Notes: generated by a model from the sequence alone, not told the origin. Numbered from the stretch's first letter, positions 8,413-13,268 are shown. The stretch is DNA of 13,268 nucleotides from an uncultured Porphyromonadaceae bacterium (GCA_902495075.1 CABUVO010000054.1:1-13268); one strand, 5' to 3'. Made by a program: numbers and translations.

Positions 8413-8919
8413 TGTTTTGAGGTAATTTTTGATAGAATCAAGATTTTGCCGGGCTTCCGTTATTGAAAACGGGAGCTCGCGCATTTCTGACACTTTCGCT
8501 CCGGGAATTACAGCTGCTTTCAATTCTGCTGAGGACGGCACTTTTTTCAGTTTGGAGTATTCCGAGAAAGTATATTTTGTGAATACCGATTTCGCGGTAA
8601 TGCCTTGGTTGTTGAGCCACCATCCGTTGCCAAGATTTGTAGGTGCGGAGTTTGCGGAAATGTCGCTTGGATCGGGGAAATATGCAAGAGATCCGTCGGC
8701 ATTTAGAGTTATCGCCACATTGTTGGCGTAATCGCCCGTCATGCGGAATGCCGTTGCTTTAGGGATGGCATTCACAGGTTTGGAATTGCGATAGCCGATT
8801 ACGGTGCCGACATGGGCAACACCCTCTGAATATTCCATATCGTTTTTAGTATTCTCGGTTTTATGAGTGCATGCCGCCGCAATTATAAAGAGCGGAATTG
8901 CTAACAGTATCTTTTTCAT
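8377..8919 (-). CDS. Small putative lipoprotein of unknown function
   Basis: A 180-residue protein starting MKKILLAIP with a lipoprotein signal and lipobox AAAC (lipidated Cys17), so it is expected on the outer or inner membrane facing the periplasm or surface. I chose the ATG at 8919 over a GTG 54 bases upstream, because that GTG lies inside a 45-bp palindrome and would put a non-signal extension before the lipoprotein signal. The mature part contains AFRMTGDYANNVAITLNADG, LAYFPDPSDI, and LGNGWWLNNQGI; I do not recognise a named domain, though similar small lipoproteins occur in Bacteroidales. The -7 promoter box ends only four bases before the ATG, suggesting a leaderless or nearly leaderless mRNA. 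The gene is convergent with the protease gene and overlaps its 3' end by 36 bp. No function can be assigned. Confidence 0.75.
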   Translation of the reverse strand: MKKILLAIPLFIIAAACTHKTENTKNDMEYSEGVAHVGTVIGYRNSKPVNAIPKATAFRMTGDYANNVAITLNADGSLAYFPDPSDISANSAPTNLGNGWWLNNQGITAKSVFTKYTFSEYSKLKKVPSSAELKAAVIPGAKVSEMRELPFSITEARQNLDSIKNYLKTSSHGNFIQFIP

Positions 8920-8923
8920 GCGC

Positions 8924-8955
8924 CAAAGATAGGAAAAAAATCGTGTATTCACAAT
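8924..8955 (-). promoter_or_regulatory. Promoter of the small lipoprotein gene
   Basis: On the minus strand, TATCTTTG (8931-8924) is an exact TAnnTTTG -7 box. Twenty bases upstream is ATTG (8955-8952), a 3/4 match to the -33 TTTG. The ATG begins four bases after the -7 box, so transcription should start at or just before the start codon. The -33 element lies within the 45-bp palindrome. Confidence 0.7.
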
Positions 8956-8980
8956 TAAAAATTGTGAATACACGATTTTT
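8936..8980. terminator. Perfect 45-bp palindrome; likely bidirectional terminator
   Basis: The arms 8936-8956 and 8960-8980 are perfect 21-bp reverse complements (core ATCGTGTATTCACAATT) around an AAA loop. On the minus strand the hairpin runs into seven T residues (8940-8934), as expected for a terminator of the operon ending at 9182, about 200 bases upstream. On the plus strand it ends in TTTTT, so it could also stop read-through from the protease gene. It overlaps the -33 region of the lipoprotein promoter, so a role as an operator is also possible. Confidence 0.7.
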
Positions 8981-8982
8981 AA

Positions 8983-9052
8983 GGTAAAAGGGGAGAGGTA
9001 AAAGGTAACAGGGGAAAAGTAATAGGTAAAAGGTAATAGGGAAGAGGTAAAA
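8983..9052 (-). repeat. Heptamer array 1 (ten 7-bp units, consensus TTTTACC on the minus strand)
   Basis: Ten consecutive 7-bp units in exact register. On the plus strand they are GGTAAAA, GGGGAGA, GGTAAAA, GGTAACA, GGGGAAA, AGTAATA, GGTAAAA, GGTAATA, GGGAAGA, GGTAAAA. Four units are identical and the rest differ at one to a few positions. The array starts two bases from the 45-bp palindrome. It is non-coding; the hydrophobic open frame across it is a by-product of the repeat. Confidence 0.9.
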
Positions 9053-9130
9053 GGAGAGTTGGCGGGACTCTAACACGGATGACAAACCGTAGCCGCTGTT
9101 GCTTGTAACTGCAGCTACGACTTGAGACGC
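9053..9130. other. GC-richer core between the two heptamer arrays
   Basis: Seventy-eight bases without a credible gene. They contain the inverted pair CGTAGC (9088-9093) / GCTACG (9114-9119), which with flanking TG/CA pairs can form a stem-loop. The minus strand has a run (TTAGAGTCCCGCCAACTC) that faintly resembles a tRNA T-arm and 3' end, but no complete cloverleaf can be drawn. It could be the core of a small repeat element or a degraded RNA gene; I cannot tell. Confidence 0.35.
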
Positions 9131-9179
9131 AATTCACATCTCACTTTTGACTTTTGACTTGTTACTTCTTACTTTCTCC
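9131..9179 (+). repeat. Heptamer array 2 (seven 7-bp units, related to array 1 in opposite orientation)
   Basis: Units in exact 7-bp register on the plus strand: AATTCAC, ATCTCAC, TTTTGAC, TTTTGAC, TTGTTAC, TTCTTAC, TTTCTCC. The consensus TTTTxAC is close to TTTTACC of array 1, but reads on the opposite strand, so the two arrays face each other around a 78-bp core. The array ends two bases before the last base of the hydrolase stop codon (9182). Confidence 0.75.
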
Positions 9180-9181
9180 AA

Positions 9182-10228
9182 TCAGTACATCGGGGTGAAA
9201 GGCGCGGAGGGTTTGAGGCGATGTGTTGCGTCGCCCACGAGGTCGGAGGTCTTGGAGGTGTCGAGTTTCATGACTTTGGCACCTTTGCGGAGATTCACTT
9301 TGTTCAGGTCTACGTAATAATATCCCGGATTGGTTACCATCTCGAAATAATAGCGCAAATTGCAAGGCACGCTATAAGTGCGCCATTGTGTTGAACTGAG
9401 CTCGGGCTGTCCCTCTATCTCATAGGTGTAGGGTACGCATGAATTCACAAGTATGCTTCTGCATATGCTCACTGCAAGATCCGGATCCTCAACCTTCTTT
9501 ACATGGTGGGCAAAATAGTTTGCGCGAACACACCGGTCGGGACTCGACACTGTGCCGGGAAGCATATTCTTCCCTCCGATTTTCTCCCAGTAGTTGATGA
9601 TTGCTGTCATCTGAGGCCAGTTGGGATCGTTTGTCATGGCTCGATAGTCACCCATGTCGTAGATGTTGATTTTGCCGTGATCAAATTCGAAAATGACGCT
9701 TTTCCCCGTTTTATCGGTAACGCCCCAGTGGAGTGCGGAGACAGTGCCGCCATCGAATGTGGCTCCCTGGATAGCGAAAGACGTATTGTCAAGAAGCCTC
9801 ACCACTTCGTCTGTTGTGGCACATTGATCGAGCATCCATGCCACGAATACCGAAAGAGACATCTGCGGCTTTTTTGCGGCATTGTCATCATTATATATAG
9901 TTCCTTTGCAGAAGAGTCCATTGATCACAAGTCCCTCTTCATTCATCCCTTCTGTGATGCCTCCGTCATAGCTCACGGCATATACCGCACCATATTTTGA
10001 AGTCCATGATATATGATTCGCCTGATCGGAGCTGACTTTCTTCATGCCCCGGGGATAGATGTAAACATTAGTCGGGATGGGTGTTTTCCAATCGAGGGAA
10101 CGGCCTATCACAAATAATGAGTCTGTGCCTTGGTAAAAAACGCGGGAGCATGCTCCGGCATGAGGAGCGGAAATAACGGCTGCAGCAGATGCGGCGGCAG
10201 CAATCAGATATGGTTTAAGTGTTTTCAT
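9182..10228 (-). CDS. Choloylglycine hydrolase family enzyme (bile salt hydrolase / penicillin V acylase type)
   Basis: A 348-residue exported N-terminal-nucleophile amidase that cleaves linear C-N amide bonds. I chose the ATG at 10228 because it starts the signal peptide MKTLKPYLIAAAAS...HAGA; an upstream ATG (10255) adds nine residues and falls in the intergenic hairpin. Signal cleavage would expose Cys27, the catalytic nucleophile (ACSRVFY). Family residues visible: Arg43 and Asp46 in IGRSLDW, Asn200 in AMTNDPNW, and Arg232 in SSPDRCVRA, matching Cys2/Arg18/Asp21/Asn175/Arg228 of classical enzymes. YIYPRGM, WTSKYG and EGMNEEGLV agree with the Bacteroides-type branch. By eye, the position of the Gram-positive oxyanion Asn82 is Phe. 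Sequence alone does not separate bile-salt hydrolysis from penicillin V or other N-acyl amide cleavage. It is the last gene of a probable four-gene operon, 37 bases after the DUF6048 gene. Confidence 0.9.
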   Translation of the reverse strand: MKTLKPYLIAAAASAAAVISAPHAGACSRVFYQGTDSLFVIGRSLDWKTPIPTNVYIYPRGMKKVSSDQANHISWTSKYGAVYAVSYDGGITEGMNEEGLVINGLFCKGTIYNDDNAAKKPQMSLSVFVAWMLDQCATTDEVVRLLDNTSFAIQGATFDGGTVSALHWGVTDKTGKSVIFEFDHGKINIYDMGDYRAMTNDPNWPQMTAIINYWEKIGGKNMLPGTVSSPDRCVRANYFAHHVKKVEDPDLAVSICRSILVNSCVPYTYEIEGQPELSSTQWRTYSVPCNLRYYFEMVTNPGYYYVDLNKVNLRKGAKVMKLDTSKTSDLVGDATHRLKPSAPFTPMY

Positions 10229-10232
10229 AGTT

Positions 10233-10283
10233 GATGCGTTAAATAAAAGTTGCATTTTGCAGCTTTTATTTATTTAACGCATC
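10233..10283 (-). promoter_or_regulatory. Long bulged hairpin spanning the DUF6048 stop and hydrolase leader
   Basis: Outer arms 10233-10243 and 10273-10283 (GATGCGTTAAA/TTTAACGCATC) pair over 11 bp. Inner arms 10244-10254 and 10258-10268 pair over 11 bp with one G-T and a TTT loop; the only interruption is a 4-nt bulge (10269-10272). An alternative register gives 15 contiguous outer pairs. The structure includes the DUF6048 stop codon and nearly the whole 37-base gap, ending four bases before the hydrolase ATG. No T-tract follows on either strand, so it is not a standard terminator; mRNA processing or translational control is possible. Confidence 0.6.
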
Positions 10284-11192
10284 CGGTTCTATTTTGTTCT
10301 GCCCGAAACGCCATATGGCTGACAGTGAGAAGGAGAATGGAGAATTTGCGCCATATCCAGGTATGAACCAGGGGGTGGATGATGTTTTTGAATTGACCTT
10401 GAATTTCATATGGTACCTGGCATTCCATCCGAGTGAAAAATTGCCTACTATCTTTACTTTTATGCCGGCAAGTACCTCTCCATAGATGGCGGATGCCTTC
10501 AGCCCTTTCATAGAGAAAGACTGAGTCTCGTCCCAGTATCCGTTGGAGATGCTGACATTATCGATGTCATATTTGAAACTCGAGAAACCGACCCTGAATC
10601 CTGCAAATACCTGATAAGCGGGATCGCTTTTGTACATGAAATTATAGTTCATGCCAATCTTTGCATAGAAGGATGGTTTCGTCTTATAGGTGAAGTTTGA
10701 ATCTTCAGGTGAGTTCTTGGCAAATCCCATGCCGGCTTCCACTACCGGGAAAAACCAGTTGTGGAGCGATACATCAGCCCAGACATCAAAGCTTGCATGT
10801 TTCTGTCCTGCCGCCATCAATATTGCGTCCGCGAAGTTGACACCTAATGTCCAGCCGTTATAAATAGGATATATTGGTTTGGATTTAGGCTTCGTAACAG
10901 TGTCGAGCACGGCAAGGAAGCGCACCGGTTCCTGAAGGGCGTTCCCGTGCTTATCGTAGAAATGAAGGGTCTCCACCGGTTTGTTGTCGTCGATATCCAC
11001 AGGAGAGGATTTGCGAGGAGCTCGAGGTGTCTTTGGAGCTATGGAATCCACCTGCATTTTTACTGCCACAGAGTCTACCGGCAATATTGTTGATGTTGAA
11101 TCGGTGGGGATGGTATCTGTTGCGATCTCTTGCGCCGATGCAGAAAGCACCGGTAAAAGGAGAATGGCTAATATATTTATTAATCTTGTCAT
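10266..11192 (-). CDS. DUF6048 family outer-membrane beta-barrel protein
   Basis: A 308-residue exported protein of unknown function. The signal peptide (about 1-20, ending SASA before QE) is followed by a low-complexity Thr/Ser/Pro/Asp linker (about 21-70) with repeated VDSVA/VDSIA-like motifs, which makes it longer than the roughly 240 residues I would expect for the family. From about 112 the DUF6048 pattern is clear: GWTLGVNFADAIL, SFDVWADVSLHNWFFPVVEAGMG, YAKIGMNYNFMYK, FAGFRVGFSSFKYD, IYGEVLAGIKVKI, LGWNARYHMKFKV, WFIPGYG, and a terminal alternating strand SLSAIWRFG. The alternating hydrophobic strands suggest an outer-membrane barrel. Its ATG overlaps the TAA of the upstream DUF6452 gene in the sequence TAATG, a sign of translational coupling. 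DUF6048 and DUF6452 genes are commonly neighbours in Bacteroidales, from memory, so the two products probably act together. Confidence 0.82.
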   Translation of the reverse strand: MTRLINILAILLLPVLSASAQEIATDTIPTDSTSTILPVDSVAVKMQVDSIAPKTPRAPRKSSPVDIDDNKPVETLHFYDKHGNALQEPVRFLAVLDTVTKPKSKPIYPIYNGWTLGVNFADAILMAAGQKHASFDVWADVSLHNWFFPVVEAGMGFAKNSPEDSNFTYKTKPSFYAKIGMNYNFMYKSDPAYQVFAGFRVGFSSFKYDIDNVSISNGYWDETQSFSMKGLKASAIYGEVLAGIKVKIVGNFSLGWNARYHMKFKVNSKTSSTPWFIPGYGANSPFSFSLSAIWRFGQNKIEPDALNK

Positions 11193-11764
11193 TATTGCTG
11201 GGAAACGCGGAAATAGATGCTGAGATTCTCAGAATCCTTATTGGTTATCTCACCCATAGGACATGTCACCGAGTCTATGAGCAGCCCTGTGCTTCTGATT
11301 TCTTTGATGCCGAATACATAGCTGACACCACAAGCTGATGAAACAAATCTCGGATCGCGGGAATAGATGAAGGTGACGGTATCTCTGATATTTTGCTGAG
11401 CAAGCTCTTTGTGAAGATAGCGGAAAACATATCTGGTGGTATCGGAATCGAGCCGGAAGGGGAGATAAAGTTTAGACAGCGCTTGAGTCCCGGGGGAGAG
11501 GATTGAATCTCCGGGTGCACCTACGCCATAGACTTCAAGAGAATCAATTGCTACGGTCTGTGTCGGTTCGAATGAATTATAAAACCCGGCAAGAGGAAGA
11601 GCATTCCTGTTTTGCAGACATTCGTCGCTTGAGCATCCCCATGTTAGGATGATAAGAAACAAGACTGCTCCCAATAACGACCGGAGATTTCCAGCCGCTG
11701 CGAATCTCAGGAAGCGGAGGCTTCCTTTCCTGCTGATGTTGTTATTTGAAGTGTTATCGGTCAA
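11192..11764 (-). CDS. DUF6452 family lipoprotein-like protein
   Basis: A 190-residue protein of unknown function. The hydrophobic segment (about 31-43, LGAVLFLIILTW) leads to GCSSDEC, with Cys44 in the place of a lipidated cysteine, although TWGC is a poor lipobox. DUF6452-like features are the C...C pair (Cys44, Cys49), IDSLEVYGVG, SKLYLPFRLDSD, RDTVTFIYSRDPRFVSSACG with Cys145, and LLIDSVTC with Cys168. The start is uncertain: there is no in-frame ATG near the 5' end. The first available start is TTG at 11764, giving an unusually long 28-residue polar lead; a later TTG (11674) would give a very short, uncharged signal. The stop overlaps the next start by one base (TAATG). It follows the glycosyltransferase gene after 42 bases. 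Envelope location is inferred; no activity can be named. Confidence 0.75.
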   Translation of the reverse strand: MTDNTSNNNISRKGSLRFLRFAAAGNLRSLLGAVLFLIILTWGCSSDECLQNRNALPLAGFYNSFEPTQTVAIDSLEVYGVGAPGDSILSPGTQALSKLYLPFRLDSDTTRYVFRYLHKELAQQNIRDTVTFIYSRDPRFVSSACGVSYVFGIKEIRSTGLLIDSVTCPMGEITNKDSENLSIYFRVSQQ

Positions 11765-11783
11765 AACGATTCGGTTGAGATTT

Positions 11784-11823
11784 AGAATTCTTCAGCAAAG
11801 GTGATTTCAGAATTCTTCAGCAA
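11784..11823. repeat. Two-copy direct repeat at the 3' end of the glycosyltransferase gene
   Basis: AGAATTCTTCAGCAA occurs at 11784-11798 and again at 11809-11823, offset 25 bases, and the flanks are also similar (GAGATTT versus GTGATTTC). One copy encodes the glycosyltransferase C-terminus (IAEEF plus stop) and the other lies in the 42-base gap to the DUF6452 gene, so it looks like a small tandem duplication of the gene end. Confidence 0.85.
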
Positions 11824-12757
11824 TGAGATAATTGTTTCTTTCCGCAGAGTTGCGGGTGATGAGTTCTCCGATCAGTCCGGTGCAGAAGAATTGCACTCCC
11901 AGCACCATGAACGCCAGGGAGAGGTAAAAATACACTGAATTTGTCAGGTAGAAATGGTATGAATCGGAATTCATCGAGATTATCTTGAGGATAAGCACCG
12001 TAACGACAGCGATAAAACCGATGAGAAACATCAACGATCCGAGGAGCCCGAATATGTGCATGGGTTTGATGCCAAACTTCGACTGAAACCAGAGGGTGCC
12101 AAGATCCAGGTATCCATTTACGAAACGGTCAAGGCCAAACTTTGTATGACCATATTTGCGAGCCTGATGGTGAACGACCTTCTCCCCGATCTTTTTATAT
12201 CCGGCATTTTTTGCAAGATATGGAATATAGCGGTGCATGTCGCCATATACCTCAATATGTTTTATAACCTCGTTGCGATAAGCCTTGAGCCCGCAGTTGA
12301 AATCATGAAGATTCTTTATGCCGCTGACCTTACGGGCTGTGGCGTTGAAAAGTTTTGTGGGGATTGTTTTTGAGAGGGGATCGTAGCGTTTCTTCTTCCA
12401 GCCAGACACAAGGTCGTAGCCATCTTCCGTGATCATGCGATAAAGCTCCGGAATTTCATCCGGACTATCCTGCAGGTCTGCATCCATGGTGATCACCACA
12501 TCGCCTTCAGCGCGGCGGAACCCTTCGTTGAGAGCCGGTGATTTGCCATAATTGCGGGAGAAAGAGATGGCATGGATTGCAGGATTGTTTTGTGCGAGCT
12601 CATGAATCACCCGCATGGAGCGGTCCGTTGAGCCGTCGTTTACAAAAATGATCTCATAAGAGAAGCCGTTTGCGTCCATTACGCGTTCGATCCACTGCGC
12701 GAGCTCGGGTAGCGACTCCTCTTCGTTATATAAAGGTATTACAACTGAAATATCCAT
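11807..12757 (-). CDS. Membrane-anchored family 2 glycosyltransferase (DPM/GtrB/ArnC-like)
   Basis: A 316-residue enzyme predicted to move a sugar from a nucleotide sugar to a polyprenyl-phosphate or related acceptor on the cytoplasmic face of the inner membrane. The GT-A domain starts at once (ISVVIPLYNEEESL). VNDGSTD (39-45) and the DxD-containing DADLQD (92-97) give the nucleotide-sugar and metal site; FSRNYGKSPALNEGF and FNCGLKAY are typical of the DPM1/GtrB-like group, as is the RKYGHTKFG stretch at about 200-208. Two C-terminal membrane helices (about 233-260 and 273-300) anchor it. The length is normal for this group. The sugar and acceptor cannot be read from the sequence. It is the first gene of the minus-strand operon, with a promoter about 100 bases upstream, so it may modify envelope material related to the downstream DUF proteins; that link is inference. 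Confidence 0.92.
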   Translation of the reverse strand: MDISVVIPLYNEEESLPELAQWIERVMDANGFSYEIIFVNDGSTDRSMRVIHELAQNNPAIHAISFSRNYGKSPALNEGFRRAEGDVVITMDADLQDSPDEIPELYRMITEDGYDLVSGWKKKRYDPLSKTIPTKLFNATARKVSGIKNLHDFNCGLKAYRNEVIKHIEVYGDMHRYIPYLAKNAGYKKIGEKVVHHQARKYGHTKFGLDRFVNGYLDLGTLWFQSKFGIKPMHIFGLLGSLMFLIGFIAVVTVLILKIISMNSDSYHFYLTNSVYFYLSLAFMVLGVQFFCTGLIGELITRNSAERNNYLIAEEF

Positions 12758-12858
12758 ATTCTTATTATTTGATCCGCGCCAGCAAAAGGAAAATTAAAGG
12801 CGGGCGGATGTTTTTATATCTTTAGGTGTAAAAGACGTGGTGAAACTGTCTTTCAGTG

Positions 12859-12889
12859 CAAAATTACGAAAAAAGAGGGGGAATTGAAA
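12859..12889 (-). promoter_or_regulatory. Promoter of the glycosyltransferase operon
   Basis: On the minus strand, TAATTTTG (12866-12859) is an exact -7 box, with TTTC (12889-12886; 3/4 match to TTTG) 19 bases upstream. Transcription would start near 12853-12856, leaving a leader of about 100 nt before the ATG at 12757. I see no obvious riboswitch fold in that leader. Confidence 0.65.
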
Positions 12890-12905
12890 AATTTTTTAAG
12901 AAATA

Positions 12906-12937
12906 TTTGGAGGAATCAAAAATTAGTTGTAATTTTG
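12906..12937 (+). promoter_or_regulatory. Promoter of the tRNA-Lys/tRNA-Asn cluster
   Basis: TTTG (12906-12909) followed after exactly 20 bases by TAATTTTG (12930-12937) is a full match to the Bacteroidetes TTTG-N19-21-TAnnTTTG promoter. The -7 box lies 37 bases before the tRNA-Lys gene and is divergent from the glycosyltransferase operon promoter. Confidence 0.85.
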
Positions 12938-12974
12938 CATCGCTTTTGAGGGAGAAACCTCAAGGCAAGATGAT

Positions 12975-13047
12975 GATTCGCTAGCTCAGCTGGTAGAGCA
13001 CAACACTTTTAATGTTGGGGTCCTGGGTTCGAGCCCCAGGCGGATCA
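12975..13047 (+). tRNA. tRNA-Lys (anticodon TTT)
   Basis: A 73-nt cloverleaf. Acceptor arms GATTCGC/GCGGATC pair with one T-G; the D-arm is GCTCAGCTGGTAGAGC; the anticodon stem CAACA/TGTTG encloses loop CTTTTAA with anticodon TTT at 13008-13010; the T-arm CTGGG-TTCGAGC-CCCAG is perfect; the discriminator is A. CCA is not encoded. It is the first gene of the cluster. Confidence 0.97.
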
Positions 13048-13056
13048 CAAAATTAA

Positions 13057-13130
13057 GCTTCAGTAGCTCAGTTGGTTAGAGCACCTGACTGTTAATCAGG
13101 GGGTCGTTGGTTCAAGCCCATCCTGAAGCG
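13057..13130 (+). tRNA. tRNA-Asn (anticodon GTT), copy 1
   Basis: A 74-nt cloverleaf. Acceptor GCTTCAG/CTGAAGC pairs fully; the D-arm is GCTCAGTTGGTTAGAGC; the anticodon stem CCTGA/TCAGG encloses CTGTTAA with GTT at 13091-13093; the discriminator is G and the next three bases are CCA. The T-stem GTTGG/CCATC contains one T-T mismatch. It starts nine bases after tRNA-Lys, so the two are co-transcribed. Confidence 0.96.
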
Positions 13131-13139
13131 CCAAACAAG

Positions 13140-13173
13140 AATTCTTAGTCAAAATTTCGACTGAGAATTTTTT
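13140..13173 (+). terminator. Terminator-like hairpin between the two tRNA-Asn genes
   Basis: Arms 13140-13150 (AATTCTTAGTC) and 13159-13169 (GACTGAGAATT) form 11 pairs with one T-G, an 8-nt loop, and a T-run through 13173. It begins nine bases after tRNA-Asn copy 1 and should end some transcripts there. An identical tRNA-Asn starts 21 bases later without an obvious promoter, so partial read-through or a processing role is possible. Confidence 0.7.
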
Positions 13174-13194
13174 GTAAAAGCACATATCAAATCT

Positions 13195-13268
13195 GCTTCA
13201 GTAGCTCAGTTGGTTAGAGCACCTGACTGTTAATCAGGGGGTCGTTGGTTCAAGCCCATCCTGAAGCG
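13195..13268 (+). tRNA. tRNA-Asn (anticodon GTT), copy 2
   Basis: Identical over all 74 bases to the copy at 13057, including the T-T mismatch in the T-stem; the anticodon GTT is at 13229-13231. The discriminator G is the last base of the window, so whether CCA follows cannot be seen. The identity does not extend into the upstream flank, which points to a gene-sized tandem duplication or to gene conversion between copies. Confidence 0.95.

Noticed and set aside
8920..8973. GTG at 8973 as the start of the small lipoprotein
   Set aside because: It lies inside the 45-bp palindrome and upstream of the -7 promoter box, and would place an unnatural extension before the lipoprotein signal.
8861..9085. 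Small hydrophobic minus-strand ORF rich in FYLL/PFYL
   Set aside because: Its sequence is a direct product of the heptamer array and palindrome, and it runs into the lipoprotein start.
9055..9128. Degenerate tRNA gene on the minus strand
   Set aside because: A T-arm-like run and a four-pair stem around a TTTGTCAT loop are present, but acceptor and D arms cannot be paired into a cloverleaf.
8983..9179. CRISPR-like array
   Set aside because: Units are 7 bp with no spacers and no cas genes are present; this is a tandem repeat.
9503..10000. 165-codon plus-strand open frame within the hydrolase gene
   Set aside because: Antisense to a gene with all family residues intact; composition is that of a complement frame.
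10145..10156. 12-bp palindrome GGAGCATGCTCC near the hydrolase active-site codon
   Set aside because: Short, within coding sequence encoding conserved residues, and not clearly above chance.
12056..12373. 105-codon plus-strand ORF inside the glycosyltransferase gene
   Set aside because: Antisense shadow of a complete GT2 gene with intact motifs.

Overview
The window looks like a chromosomal segment from a gut-type Bacteroidales bacterium, plausibly Muribaculaceae, Bacteroidaceae or a relative. The evidence is a SusC/SusD outer-membrane pair, DUF6452/DUF6048 envelope proteins, Bacteroidetes-type promoters (TAnnTTTG -7 boxes, one with a correctly spaced TTTG -33 element), and starts without Shine-Dalgarno sequences. 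I cannot fix the genus from the sequence alone.

Layout. (a) 1-1106, plus strand: the 3' part of an AAA-ATPase-like/PD-(D/E)XK nuclease gene, cut by the window edge. (b) 1192-6289, plus strand: a susC-susD pair ending at a strong intrinsic terminator (6313-6350). No sugar-degrading enzyme or ECF sigma/anti-sigma gene is visible beside it. (c) 6493-8412, plus strand: a secreted M6-family metalloprotease with its own promoter-like element. Its 3' end overlaps by 36 bp, tail to tail, (d) a small minus-strand lipoprotein gene of unknown function (8919-8377). (e) 8920-9181, intergenic: the lipoprotein promoter, a perfect 45-bp palindrome that also looks like a terminator, and two facing arrays of 7-bp repeats around a GC-richer core. 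(f) 12757-9182, minus strand: a probable four-gene operon of a membrane-anchored family 2 glycosyltransferase, a DUF6452 lipoprotein-like protein, a DUF6048 outer-membrane protein, and a choloylglycine-hydrolase-family (bile salt hydrolase/penicillin V acylase) enzyme. (g) 12906-13268, plus strand: a divergent promoter driving tRNA-Lys(TTT) and two identical tRNA-Asn(GTT) genes, with a terminator-like hairpin between the two Asn copies.

How the genes may work together. SusC and SusD should form a TonB-dependent importer with a lid lipoprotein. The substrate is unknown, but the secreted protease downstream makes peptide or protein capture a reasonable guess. The minus-strand operon encodes envelope proteins plus an exported amidase that could act on conjugated bile acids or other N-acyl amides.

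Most of the window is ordinary Bacteroidales content. The points most worth a second look are the paired heptamer arrays at 8983-9179, the sharp composition change inside susC, the long bulged hairpin covering the stop/start junction upstream of the hydrolase, and the placement of that hydrolase in a DUF6452/DUF6048 operon.
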